Below are positions 53,450 through 62,015 of a stretch of DNA of 64,000 bases, one piece after another. Position numbers and translations under genes: made by a program. The notes below the pieces were generated by a model. The model ran no database searches and was not told the origin of the DNA. It saw nothing but the letters and a program-made list of their open reading frames with translations. This stretch comes from Streptomyces sp. TG1A-8 (GTDB lineage: Bacteria > Actinomycetota > Actinomycetes > Streptomycetales > Streptomycetaceae): positions 3,224,001 to 3,288,000 of the forward strand of contig NZ_JASTLB010000001.1 in NCBI RefSeq assembly GCF_030499535.1, given 5' to 3'. Positions within the stretch are counted from its first letter, which is position 1, and every line of letters starts with the position of its first letter.

Positions 53450-54649
53450 TCAGAGGGCACAGCTGTCGGTGCCCACCTGCTCGTTCGCCGTGCGGCCGCG
53501 GTCGATGTCCCGCTGAATCTCGTCCGCCGTGAGGGCGTACCCGGTCTCGGCGTCGTCGAGGGACTTGGCGAACACCACGCCGTAGACCTTGCCGTCGGGC
53601 GTGAGCAGCGGGCCGCCGGAGTTGCCCTGGCGGACGGTCGTGTACAGGGAGTAGACGTCGCGGCGGACCGTGCCGCGGTGGTAGATGTCCGGGCCGTTGG
53701 CCGTGATGCGCCCGCGCACGCGCGCGGCGCGGACGTCGTACGCTCCGTTCTCCGGGAAGCCCGCGACGATCGCGCCGTCACCGCCGGCCGCGTCCCCGGC
53801 GGAGAACCGCAGGGGGGTCGCCCTCAGGTCCGGTACGTCGAGGACGGCGACGTCGCGCTTCCAGTCGTACAGGACGACCCTCGCGTCGTAGGCGCGGCCC
53901 TCTCCGCCGATCTGCACGGTGGGCGCGTCGACCCCGCCGACGACGTGCGCGTTGGTCATGACGCGGCGGTCGGCGAAGACGAAGCCGGTGCCCTCCAGGA
54001 CCTTGCCGCAACTCTGGGCGGTGCCGGTGACCTTGACGATGGACCGCTGGGCGCGGGTGGCGACCGGGCTCGCCGCCAGGGCCGGGTCGGGCGGCCGGAC
54101 GTCGGTGATCGGCTCGCTGGAGAAGGGGCTGAAGACCTGCGGGAAGCCGTTCTGCGCGAGGACGGAGGAGAAGTCGGCGAACCAGGTGTCGGCCTGCGCG
54201 GGCAGCGTCCGGGAGACCCCGAGGAGCACCTTGGAGCCGCGGACCTCCCTGCCGAGCGTCGGCAGGGTGGTGCCGGCGAGGGCGGAGCCGATCAGCCAGG
54301 CGACCAGGAGCATGGCGAGCACGTTGACCAGGGCGCCGCCGGTGGCGTCCAGGGCGCGGGCCGGGGACCAGGTGATGTGGCGCCGGAGCTTGTTGCCGAG
54401 GTGGGTGGTCAGGGCCTGGCCCACGGAGGCGCACACGATGACCACGACCACGGCGACGACGGCGGCGGCGGTGCCGACCTCGGCGTCGTCGGTGACCGCG
54501 CCCCAGACGACGGGCAGCGCGTACACGGCGACGAGGCCGCCGCCGAGGAAACCGACCACCGACAGGATGCCGACGACGAAGCCCTGGCGGTAGCCCACGA
54601 CCGCGAACCACACGGCCGCCACCAGCAGCAGGATGTCCAGCACGTTCAC
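53450..54649 (-). CDS. MarP-like membrane serine protease (CvpA + trypsin-like)
   Basis: 399 residues. The N-terminal CvpA-type domain has four transmembrane helices (1-about 130). The periplasmic-side trypsin fold has the triad His235 (TNAHVVGG), Asp266 (DVAVLD) and Ser344 (GNSGGPL). Cys214 and Cys397 match the positions of the redox-controlling disulfide of M. tuberculosis MarP as I recall it. MarP is needed for acid and oxidative resistance, through activation of cell-wall hydrolases. ATG 54649. It lies in a minus-strand run with NUDIX and nth. Confidence 0.93.
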   Translation of the reverse strand: MNVLDILLLVAAVWFAVVGYRQGFVVGILSVVGFLGGGLVAVYALPVVWGAVTDDAEVGTAAAVVAVVVVIVCASVGQALTTHLGNKLRRHITWSPARALDATGGALVNVLAMLLVAWLIGSALAGTTLPTLGREVRGSKVLLGVSRTLPAQADTWFADFSSVLAQNGFPQVFSPFSSEPITDVRPPDPALAASPVATRAQRSIVKVTGTAQSCGKVLEGTGFVFADRRVMTNAHVVGGVDAPTVQIGGEGRAYDARVVLYDWKRDVAVLDVPDLRATPLRFSAGDAAGGDGAIVAGFPENGAYDVRAARVRGRITANGPDIYHRGTVRRDVYSLYTTVRQGNSGGPLLTPDGKVYGVVFAKSLDDAETGYALTADEIQRDIDRGRTANEQVGTDSCAL

Positions 54650-54766
54650 CGCTTCAGGCCTCGCCTATTCACTCCGGTCCCAGCAGCTCGGCCGGGGGTC
54701 CGGGGGCCCTCGGCGCAGCCGCCGACGGCACTGCCCCCGGAAGGACACAGCACGGGGATCACCCTG

Positions 54767-55462
54767 TCACGACCGCCAGTCGAGCGGGACCTGCTTGTCC
54801 CTGTCCCACGGGCGCTCCCAGCCCGCGAAGTGCAGCAGGCGGTCGATCACCCCGGCCGTGAAACCCCACACCAGGGCCGATTCGACCAGGAATGCCGGAC
54901 CCCGGTGGCCGCTGGGGTGGACGGCGGTGGCCCGGTTCGCCGGGTCCGTGAGATCCGCCACGGGGACGGTGAAGACGCGGGCGGTCTCGTTCGGGTCCAC
55001 GACGCCGACCGGGCTGGGCTCGCGCCACCAGCCGAGGACGGGCGTGACGACGAAGCCGCTGACCGGGATGTAGAGGGCGGGCAGGACGCCGAAGAGCTGG
55101 ACGCCCGCCGGGTCGAGGCCGGTCTCCTCCTCGGCCTCGCGCAGCGCGGCCCGCAGCGGGCCGTCGCCGTGCGGGTCGCCGTCCTCCGGGTCGAGGGCGC
55201 CGCCGGGGAAGGAGGGCTGCCCGGCGTGCGAGCGCAGGGAGCCGGCGCGCTCCATGAGCAGCAGCTCGGGACCGCGTTCGCCCTCGCCGAAGAGGATCAG
55301 CACGGCCGACTGCCGCCCCGAGCCGTTCTCCGGCGGCAGGAAGCGGCTGAGCTGGCGCGGCTCGATCGTCTCCGCCGCCCACGCCACCGGCTCCAGCCAG
55401 GCCGGCAGTCCCCGCCTGCTCGGCGTCACCGAGCCGCCCTGCGTGTCGCGCGTGTGCGTCAT
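54767..55462 (-). CDS. NUDIX hydrolase, coenzyme A pyrophosphatase-like
   Basis: 231 residues. The Nudix box (GALDPEDGDPHGDGPLRAAL continuing REAEEETGL) follows the CoA-specific UPF0035 element LRSHAGQPSFPGG. It probably splits CoA or acyl-CoA to phosphopantetheine and ADP, controlling oxidised or damaged CoA. ATG 55462; neighbours marP and nth are in the same orientation, suggesting an operon nth-nudix-marP, an order conserved in actinobacteria. Confidence 0.9.
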   Translation of the reverse strand: MTHTRDTQGGSVTPSRRGLPAWLEPVAWAAETIEPRQLSRFLPPENGSGRQSAVLILFGEGERGPELLLMERAGSLRSHAGQPSFPGGALDPEDGDPHGDGPLRAALREAEEETGLDPAGVQLFGVLPALYIPVSGFVVTPVLGWWREPSPVGVVDPNETARVFTVPVADLTDPANRATAVHPSGHRGPAFLVESALVWGFTAGVIDRLLHFAGWERPWDRDKQVPLDWRS

Positions 55463-55532
55463 GGCCTCCCCGTCCTGCCGTGTCCAACGCCCGAGGGCAC
55501 CGGGATCGTTCCGCCCGCGGCGGCGGCCCCCG

Positions 55533-56384
55533 TCATCCGGCCGTGAGCGGCGGGGCGGGCCGGCCGCCGGCGTCCAGGTAGGCCTGCGGGGGGTTGAGGC
55601 GCTGGCCCGGGAAGCCGCCCTTCTCGTACTTGAGGAGCTTCTCGGCCTTTTCCGGGTCGGTCTCGCCCTCGCCGTAGGCCGGGCAGAGCGGGGCGATGGG
55701 GCAGGCGCCGCAGGCGGGCTTGCGGGCGTGGCAGATGCGGCGACCGTGCCAGATCACGTGGTGGGACAGGTCGGTCCACTCGTTCTTGGGGAAGAGCGCG
55801 CTGACGGCGGCCTCGATCTTCTCGGGATCGGTCGCCCCGGTCCACCGCCAGCGCCGCACGAGCCGCTGGAAGTGCGTGTCCACGGTGATCCCGGGCCGCC
55901 CGAAGGCGTTGCCGAGGACGACGAAGGCGGTCTTGCGACCGACGCCGGGCAGCGTGACCAGGTCCTCCAGCCGGCCGGGGACCTCTCCGCCGAACTCCTC
56001 GACGAGGGCCTTGGACAGCCCTATGACCGAGCGGGTCTTGGCGCGGAAGAAGCCGCAGGGGCGCAGGATCGCCTCGACCTCCTCCGGGTCGGCCGCGGCC
56101 AGGTCCTCGGGCGTGGGGTACGCGGCGAAGAGCGCCGGAGTGGTCTGGTTGACGCGCAGGTCGGTGGTCTGGGCCGACAGGACCGTGGCGACCAGGAGCT
56201 GGAAGGGGTTCTCGAAGTCCAGCTCGGGGTGGGCGTACGGATAGACCTCGGCCAGTTCGCGGTTGATCCGGCGGGCGCGGCGCACCAGGGCGGTGCGGGA
56301 TTCGGCGGCCGGTACTTCTTCAGCCGTTAGCTTTTTGTCGGATTTCACCCTTTTATTACTTCCTTCGGGGCCCTGTTCGCCCAT
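55533..56384 (-). CDS. nth: Endonuclease III
   Basis: Base-excision repair glycosylase/AP lyase for oxidised pyrimidines; 283 residues. The HhH motif [14 protein letters not shown] holds the catalytic Lys. [11 protein letters not shown] holds the catalytic Asp. The 4Fe-4S loop has the exact C-x6-C-x2-C-x5-C spacing ([17 protein letters not shown]). ATG 56384 gives a Lys/Glu-rich extension of about 35 residues before the core; a GTG at the VKSDKK segment is an alternative. Divergent from crp. Confidence 0.95.
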   Translation of the reverse strand: MGEQGPEGSNKRVKSDKKLTAEEVPAAESRTALVRRARRINRELAEVYPYAHPELDFENPFQLLVATVLSAQTTDLRVNQTTPALFAAYPTPEDLAAADPEEVEAILRPCGFFRAKTRSVIGLSKALVEEFGGEVPGRLEDLVTLPGVGRKTAFVVLGNAFGRPGITVDTHFQRLVRRWRWTGATDPEKIEAAVSALFPKNEWTDLSHHVIWHGRRICHARKPACGACPIAPLCPAYGEGETDPEKAEKLLKYEKGGFPGQRLNPPQAYLDAGGRPAPPLTAG

Positions 56385-56554
56385 AGCGGAAACACTCCGT
56401 GCATCCCCCGCCCGGCCTCCCAAGCCTGCGCTCTCACCGGCGATTCGGGCACCCGGCCAGCCTAGAGCCCGGTACCCGCATCCGCCCCGGACCCGGAGGA
56501 TCGGCGCCCGATCGGGCCCCTGCCGCTTACCCCGGGACACCCGTGCGGCATCCT

Positions 56555-56568
56555 TGTGACAGATCACA
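56555..56568. promoter_or_regulatory. CRP-like dyad upstream of crp
   Basis: TGTGA-CAGA-TCACA: two perfect CRP half-sites, but separated by 4 bases rather than the usual 6. It lies 90 bases before the crp start, in the nth-crp divergent region. It could be an autoregulatory site; the short spacing makes this uncertain. Confidence 0.45.
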
Positions 56569-56657
56569 CTGTTTGGACCGCCCGGCACAATGGGGAACAC
56601 GGTCCCCTGGCAGACGGGGGAGCAAGCCCCCTGAGCAGGTCGACAAGGAGAGAACTC

Positions 56658-57332
56658 GTGGACGACGTTCTGCGGCGCAACCCGCTCTTCGCGGCTCTCG
56701 ACGACGAGCAGGCCGCGGAGCTTCGCGCCTCCATGAGTGAGGTGACCCTCGCACGCGGCGACTCCCTGTTCCACGAGGGCGACCCCGGCGACCGGCTGTA
56801 CGTCGTCACCGAAGGCAAGGTCAAGCTGCACCGCACCTCCCCCGACGGCCGCGAGAACATGCTCGCCGTCGTCGGCCCCGGCGAGCTGATCGGCGAGCTG
56901 TCCCTGTTCGACCCGGGCCCGCGCACGGCGACCGCGACCGCGCTGACCGAGGTCAAGCTGCTCGGGCTGGGCCACGGCGACCTCCAGCCCTGGCTGAACG
57001 CGCGCCCCGAGGTGGCCGGCGCCCTGCTGCGCGCCGTCGCGCGCCGGCTGCGCAAGACCAACGACGCCATGTCCGACCTGGTCTTCTCCGACGTCCCCGG
57101 CCGGGTCGCGCGGGCCCTGCTGGACCTGTCGCGCCGTTTCGGCGTGCAGTCCGAGGAGGGCATCCACGTCGTCCACGACCTCACCCAGGAGGAGCTGGCC
57201 CAACTGGTCGGTGCCTCGCGCGAGACCGTGAACAAGGCGCTGGCGGACTTCGCCCAGCGCGGGTGGCTGCGGCTGGAGGCGCGGGCGGTCATCCTGCTGG
57301 ACGTGGAGAGGCTGGCCAAGCGCTCGCGCTGA
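56658..57332 (+). CDS. crp: Crp, cAMP receptor-family regulator
   Basis: 224-residue global regulator, orthologue of the S. coelicolor Crp needed for germination and secondary metabolism. Residues about 10-120 form the cyclic-nucleotide-binding roll ([40 protein letters not shown] with the ribose/phosphate-contacting Glu and Arg). Residues about 145-220 form the Crp HTH ([20 protein letters not shown]). GTG 56658 has AAGGAG 8-9 bases upstream and gives the known length. Confidence 0.96.
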   Translation: MDDVLRRNPLFAALDDEQAAELRASMSEVTLARGDSLFHEGDPGDRLYVVTEGKVKLHRTSPDGRENMLAVVGPGELIGELSLFDPGPRTATATALTEVKLLGLGHGDLQPWLNARPEVAGALLRAVARRLRKTNDAMSDLVFSDVPGRVARALLDLSRRFGVQSEEGIHVVHDLTQEELAQLVGASRETVNKALADFAQRGWLRLEARAVILLDVERLAKRSR

Positions 57333-57468
57333 TCCCGGTCTCCCCGCGGCCCCGCCCCGACGCCGTGACCGCCCGGACGGCCGCCGCTCCCGGACCACCG
57401 TTCCAGGGCGGCCGGAGCCACCGCCGGGACGCCGGCCGGGCCCGCCGCGCGGCCACCGGAGGGGCCGG

Positions 57469-58297
57469 ATGAAGCGCGTACCGGCCGAGCGGGCGCGCAA
57501 GGGCCTCGATCCCGGGGGGCACATCGCCCGCGAGGGCTCCCTCGCGCGGGTGGCGCCCGCCTTCCGGCCGGTCGTCGCCGCCGTCCGGGCACGCCTGCCG
57601 GAGGTGTCCGGCACGCGGCTGCACAGCGCGTACCTCTACGGATCGGTCCCGCGCGGCACCGCACGCGCGGGGCGCAGCGACCTGGACCTGCTGCTCGCGC
57701 TGCACGAGGAACCGGCCGACGCCGACCGGGGAGCCGCCTGCGCCCTCGGTGAGGCCCTGGACGGGGAGTTCCCGCAGATCGACGGCGTGGGCACGCTGCT
57801 GTTCGGCCGGGCGCGGCTGCTGAGCGACGCGGAGCGGCACGACCTCGGCTGGTTCGTCGCTGCCTGTGCACCCCGCTGCTCGGCGACGACCTCGCCCGGC
57901 ACCTCCCCCGCTACCGTCCCGACCCCCTGCTGGCCCGGGAGACCAACGGGGACCTGGCGGTGCTGCTGCCGTGCTGGCGCGAGCGCATCGAGCGGGCGCA
58001 GGGCACCGAGGAGGCCCGGCGGCCGCTCGTGCGCTTCATGTCCCGGCGCCTCGTCCGCACCGGCTTCACCCTCGTCATGCCCCGCTGGAACGGCTGGACG
58101 AGCGACCTGCACGAGATGGCCGAGGTCTGCGGCGCCCACTACCCGCGGCGGGCCGGCCCCCTGCGCACGGCGGCGCGGTACGGCCACGAGCCCGCGTCGG
58201 CGACCCGGACGTCCTGCGCGCGTACGTCGACGACCTGGGCCCCTGGCTGGCGGAGGAGTACGCCCGCGTGCACGGCGTGAAGACGCCGCGCCCATGA
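57469..58297 (+). pseudogene. Aminoglycoside-type nucleotidyltransferase with two frameshifts
   Basis: Pol-beta-superfamily nucleotidyltransferase with DUF4111-like C-terminal helices (ANT(3'')-like). The active-site motif is [26 protein letters not shown] (GSxxxG...SDLDL). The frame is lost near 57855-57866 (after GWFVAA; it continues as CTPLLGDDLARHL in another frame) and again near 58185-58205 (after RYGHEPA; it continues as GDPDVLRAYVDDLGPWLAEE). Restoring one base at each place gives 276 codons, a normal length, with good bias throughout. So either two recent deletions or two sequencing errors. The 3' end is by the stop at 58295-58297. Confidence 0.8.
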
Positions 58298-58529
58298 GAC
58301 CGGGAGCACCCCCCGTCCGTCTCCCGGCCCGGGGCCGACGCGCGCCCCCTGCCCCCGCGGCCCACGACTCCGGCCGGGGGACGGGGGCCCGGGACCCGGG
58401 GGCGCCGACGGTCTCGACCGTCCGGCGGGGCCGTCCGGCGCGCCCGCGCGGAAGCGGCCCCGCGCGGCCAGGGCCCTTCGTCCGGGCCGGCCGGCCCCCG
58501 CGAGCCCGGCAGGATCCGGACGGGAGGTC

Positions 58530-59360
58530 CTAGATCAGTCCGTGCTCGCTCAGGTACTCCAGCTGGGCGCGTACGGACAGCTCGGCCGCCGGCCACAGGG
58601 AGCGGTCCACGTCCGCGTAGACGTGGGCGACGACCTGGGCCGGGGTGCGGTGGCCGTTCTCGACGGCCGTCTCGACCTGGGCGAGGCGGTGGGCGCGGTG
58701 GGCGAGGTAGAACTCCACCGCGCCCTGGGCGTCCTCCAGGACCGGGCCGTGGCCGGGCAGGACGGTGTGCACGCCGTCGTCCACGGTCAGGGACCGCAGG
58801 CGGCGCAGGGAGTCCAGGTAGTCGCCCAGGCGGCCGTCGGGGTGCGCCACGACCGTCGTACCGCGCCCGAGGACAGTGTCGCCGGTCAGTACGGCCCGGT
58901 CCGCCGGGAGGTGGAAGCTCAGCGAGTCCCCGGTGTGCCCGGGGGTCGGCACGGCCCTCAGTTCCAGGCCACCGACCGTGATCACGTCCCCGGCGGCCAG
59001 CCCCTCGTCGCCCAGCCGCAGCGCCGGGTCGAGGGCGCGCACGCGCGTGCGGGTCAGCTCGGCGAAGCGGGCGGCGCCCCCGGCGTGGTCGGGGTGGCCG
59101 TGGGTGAGCAGGGTGAGCGCGATCCTCCTGCCGGCCCGCTCGGCGGTGTCGACGACCGCGCGCAGGTGGGTGTCGTCCAGCGGACCGGGGTCGACCACGA
59201 CGGCCAGGTCGGAGCCGGGTTCGGCGAGGATCCAGGTGTTGGTGCCGTCCAGGGTCATCGCGGAGGCGTTGGGCGCCAGGACGTTGACGGCGCGCTCGGT
59301 GGCGGGGCCGCGGAGCGCTCCGTCCCGGGGCCGGCCCGGCAGGGCTGCCGCATCGGTCAT
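58530..59360 (-). CDS. Metallo-beta-lactamase-fold hydrolase (LACTB2-like)
   Basis: 276-residue MBL-fold protein. The metal motif LTHGHPDHAGG (HxHxDH) is present, with further ligands in VPTPGHTGDSLSF and LTGDTVLGRG, and VLPGHGPVLED completes the site. A C-terminal winged-helix-like segment (RTPAQVVAHVYADVDRSLWP) is typical of LACTB2-type nucleases or thioesterases. The ATG overlaps the stop of the upstream NUDIX gene by 4 bases. Confidence 0.9.
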   Translation of the reverse strand: MTDAAALPGRPRDGALRGPATERAVNVLAPNASAMTLDGTNTWILAEPGSDLAVVVDPGPLDDTHLRAVVDTAERAGRRIALTLLTHGHPDHAGGAARFAELTRTRVRALDPALRLGDEGLAAGDVITVGGLELRAVPTPGHTGDSLSFHLPADRAVLTGDTVLGRGTTVVAHPDGRLGDYLDSLRRLRSLTVDDGVHTVLPGHGPVLEDAQGAVEFYLAHRAHRLAQVETAVENGHRTPAQVVAHVYADVDRSLWPAAELSVRAQLEYLSEHGLI

Positions 59361-60241
59361 GCGGGGCCTCCCCCGGCGCTCGTCGGGGCGGTCGGGACGT
59401 GCTGGGTGAACTCCTCGTGCCCCGGCCAGGACAGCTCGATCCCGCCGTCCCGCAGGCGGGCGCTCGCGAGCACCGGGGTCATGTCGCGCGCGGGCGCCGC
59501 GGCCAGCGCCTCGGCGGCGGTGGCGTAGGGCAGCAGCTGGCGCAGGGTGGCGATGGTGGGCGGCATCATCAGCAGGTCGCCGCGGTCGTAGCCGGCGGCG
59601 GCGTCCTGCGGGCGGATCCACACCGTGCGGTCGGCCTCCGTGGAGGCGTTGCGGGTGCGCTGGCCCGCGGGCAGGGCGGCCACGAAGAACCAGGTGTCGT
59701 AGCGGCGGGACTCGAACTCGGGGGTGATCCAGCGGGTCCAGGCGCCCAGCAGGTCGGAGCGCAGCACCAGGCCGCGGCGGTCCAGGAACTCGGCGAGGGA
59801 CAGCTCGCGCGCGACCAGCGCGGCGCGGTCGGCCTCCCAGTCCGCACCGGTGGTGTCGCCGGCCACCGCGTCGGTGCCGGGCCCGGCGAGCAGGACGCCC
59901 GCCTCCTCGTACGTCTCCCGCACGGCCGCGCAGACGATCGCCTGGGCGCCGCTCTCGTCGGTGCCGAGCCGCTGCGCCCACCACGCGCGCGAGGGACCCG
60001 CCCAGCGCACCGGGAGGTCGTCGTCGCGCGGGTCGACCCCGCCGCCGGGATACGCGTACGCGCCTCCGGCGAAGGCCATGGAGGCGCGTCTGCGCAGCAT
60101 GTGGACGACCGGGCCGTCCGGGGTGTCCTTCAGGAGCAGCACCGTGGCCGCGCGCCTGGGGGTCACGGGGGTGAGGGTGCCGTCCGCGAGCGCGCGGATG
60201 CGGTCCGGCCACTCCGGGGGGTACCACTGCCCATTCGCCAT
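59357..60241 (-). CDS. NUDIX hydrolase (NUDT19-like)
   Basis: 294 residues. An N-terminal strand region (AATVLLLKDTPDGPVVHMLRR) is followed by a split Nudix box: YPGGGVDPRDDD, then AAVRETYEEAGVLL separated by about 35 residues, as in NUDT19-like acyl-CoA diphosphatases. Translationally coupled to the MBL-fold gene; the pair is conserved in actinobacteria and may act together on CoA derivatives. ATG 60241. Confidence 0.88.
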   Translation of the reverse strand: MANGQWYPPEWPDRIRALADGTLTPVTPRRAATVLLLKDTPDGPVVHMLRRRASMAFAGGAYAYPGGGVDPRDDDLPVRWAGPSRAWWAQRLGTDESGAQAIVCAAVRETYEEAGVLLAGPGTDAVAGDTTGADWEADRAALVARELSLAEFLDRRGLVLRSDLLGAWTRWITPEFESRRYDTWFFVAALPAGQRTRNASTEADRTVWIRPQDAAAGYDRGDLLMMPPTIATLRQLLPYATAAEALAAAPARDMTPVLASARLRDGGIELSWPGHEEFTQHVPTAPTSAGGGPA

Positions 60242-60308
60242 GGCCGGAGGCTATCCCGTGTAGGGCGAATGTTCGAGAGGTGCCCGAGGTCAGCGGGACC
60301 GCGGGGCG

Positions 60309-60773
60309 TCACGGGGCCAGCTCGACCTGGATCTCGACCTCCACCGGCGCGTCCAGCGGCAGCACCGCGACGCCCACCGCGCTGCGGGCGTGCACGCCCT
60401 TGTCGCCGAGCACCTCGCCGAGCAGTTCACTGGCGCCGTTGACGACGCCGGGCTGCCCGGTGAAGTCGGCGGCCGAGGCGACGAACCCGACGACCTTCAC
60501 CACGCGCGCGATGCGGTCCAGGTCGCCGGTGACGGACTTCACGGCGGCCAGGGCGTTCAGGGCGCAGGTGCGGGCCAGGTCCTTGGCCTCCTCCGCGGTG
60601 ACCTCGGCGCCGACCTTGCCGGTGACCGGCAGCCTGCCGTCCACCATCGGCAGCTGGCCGGAGGTGTACACGTACCCGCCGGAGCGCACCGCCGGCTGGT
60701 ACGCGGCCAGCGGCGGCACGACCTGCGGCAGGGTCAGGCCCAGTTCGGCCAGCCTGGCCTCGACCGCGCTCAC
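60309..60773 (-). CDS. RidA-family protein
   Basis: 154-residue YjgF/YER057c/UK114 fold protein, deaminating reactive enamines/imines made by PLP enzymes. VYTSGQLPMVDGRLPVTGKV, DFTGQPGVVNGASELLGEV and HARSAVGVAVLPLDAPVEVE are family landmarks, including the conserved Arg. GTG 60773 overlaps the DUF4177 stop by 4 bases. This is the longer RidA branch usually encoded near wblA in streptomycetes. Confidence 0.92.
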   Translation of the reverse strand: MSAVEARLAELGLTLPQVVPPLAAYQPAVRSGGYVYTSGQLPMVDGRLPVTGKVGAEVTAEEAKDLARTCALNALAAVKSVTGDLDRIARVVKVVGFVASAADFTGQPGVVNGASELLGEVLGDKGVHARSAVGVAVLPLDAPVEVEIQVELAP

Positions 60774-60931
60774 GCCTGCTTCTCCCGCTTCAGGTAGGCC
60801 ACGAGCTGTTCGGGGTTGTTGGGCCCGGGCACGACCTGGACGAGCTCCCAGCCGTCCTCGCCCCAGGTGTCCAGGATCTGCTTCGTGGCATGGACGAGCA
60901 GCGGCACGGTTGCGTATTCCCACTTGGTCAT
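60770..60931 (-). CDS. DUF4177 small protein
   Basis: 53-residue protein MTKWEYATVPLL...YLKREKQA. The motif TWGEDGWELVQVVPG is the DUF4177 signature. It is coupled to ridA by a GTGA overlap and divergent from the ArsA-like pair. Function unknown; conserved at this locus in actinobacteria. Confidence 0.9.
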   Translation of the reverse strand: MTKWEYATVPLLVHATKQILDTWGEDGWELVQVVPGPNNPEQLVAYLKREKQA

Positions 60932-61023
60932 GCGGCCGACTGTAGCCGCTGCGGTCCGCCGCTCCGGCGGCGACCGCGGGCCCGGTTGTCCACAGCCTGC
61001 CGCACGGCCGTCGGCCGGACTGG

Positions 61024-61038
61024 TTAGGCTCGAATACG
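61024..61038 (+). promoter_or_regulatory. -10 element suggesting leaderless transcription of the ArsA-like pair
   Basis: TAGGCT at 61025-61030 ends 7 bases before the GTG start at 61038, with no ribosome site between. A clear -35 was not found in the GC-rich sequence upstream. Confidence 0.4.
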
Positions 61039-62015
61039 TGAGCAGGCTCCAGGTCGTCAGCGGCAAGGGCGGGACCGGAAAGACGACGGTCGCCGCCGCA
61101 CTCGCGCTGGCCCTCGCGACCGAGGGGAAGCGGACGCTTCTCGTGGAGGTCGAGGGTCGCCAGGGCATCGCACAACTCTTCGAAACGGAGGCGCTGCCCT
61201 ACGAGGAACGGAAGATCGCGGTGGCTCCCGGGGGCGGGGAGGTGCACGCCCTCGCCATGGATCCGGAGCTGGCCCTGCTGGACTACCTCCAGATGTTCTA
61301 CAAGCTCGGCGGGGCGGGCCGGGCCCTGAGGAAGCTCGGCGCCATAGACTTCGCCACCACCGTCGCGCCGGGGCTCAGGGACGTCCTGCTGACCGGCAAG
61401 GCGTGCGAGGCGGTGCGCCGCAAGGACCGGGCCGGGCGCTTCGTCTACGACCACGTCGTCATGGACGCCCCGCCCACCGGCCGCATCACCCGCTTCCTGA
61501 ACGTCAACGACGAGGTGGCGGGCCTGGCGCGGATAGGGCCCGTCCACAACCAGGCGCAGGCCGTGATGCGGGTGCTGAAGTCGCCGCAGACGGCGGTGCA
61601 CCTGGTGACGCTGCTGGAGGAGATGCCCGTCCAGGAGACCGCCGACGGCATCGCCGAACTGCGGGCCGTCCGGCTGCCGGTGGGCCGGATCATCGTGAAC
61701 ATGGTCCGCCCGGCGGTGCTGGACGAGACCGACCTGGAACTCGTGCGGGCCGTGGAGCGTTCCTCCCTCGCCCGGTCGCTCGGCGCCGCCGGTCTGGGCG
61801 GGGCACGGCGCGGCGGCGACGCGGAGCGGCTGGTGGACCCGCTGCTGGAGCAGGCCGAGGAGTACGCCGAGCGGCACGCGCTGGAGCAGGACCAGCGCGC
61901 GGCCCTCGGTGAGCTGGGCCTGCCGCTGCACGAGCTGCCGCTGCTCGCCGAGGGCATGGACCTGGCGGGCCTGTACGAACTCGCCACCGAGCTGCGGAAG
62001 CAGGGGTTGTCATGA
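61038..62015 (+). CDS. ArsA-type ATPase, first of pair
   Basis: 325-residue SIMIBI ATPase of the ArsA/GET3 group. Deviant Walker A is QVVSGKGGTGKTTVAAAL with both lysines. VMDAPPTGRITRFLN corresponds to the DTAPTGH switch II. The protein is shorter than GET3, and its partner is encoded next with an ATGA overlap. The pair lies beside wblA in streptomycetes and mycobacteria (Rv3679-Rv3680), where the mycobacterial proteins form a complex implicated in stress protection. It probably works as a heteromer. No ars genes are nearby, so arsenite export is unlikely. Confidence 0.92.
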   Translation: MSRLQVVSGKGGTGKTTVAAALALALATEGKRTLLVEVEGRQGIAQLFETEALPYEERKIAVAPGGGEVHALAMDPELALLDYLQMFYKLGGAGRALRKLGAIDFATTVAPGLRDVLLTGKACEAVRRKDRAGRFVYDHVVMDAPPTGRITRFLNVNDEVAGLARIGPVHNQAQAVMRVLKSPQTAVHLVTLLEEMPVQETADGIAELRAVRLPVGRIIVNMVRPAVLDETDLELVRAVERSSLARSLGAAGLGGARRGGDAERLVDPLLEQAEEYAERHALEQDQRAALGELGLPLHELPLLAEGMDLAGLYELATELRKQGLS

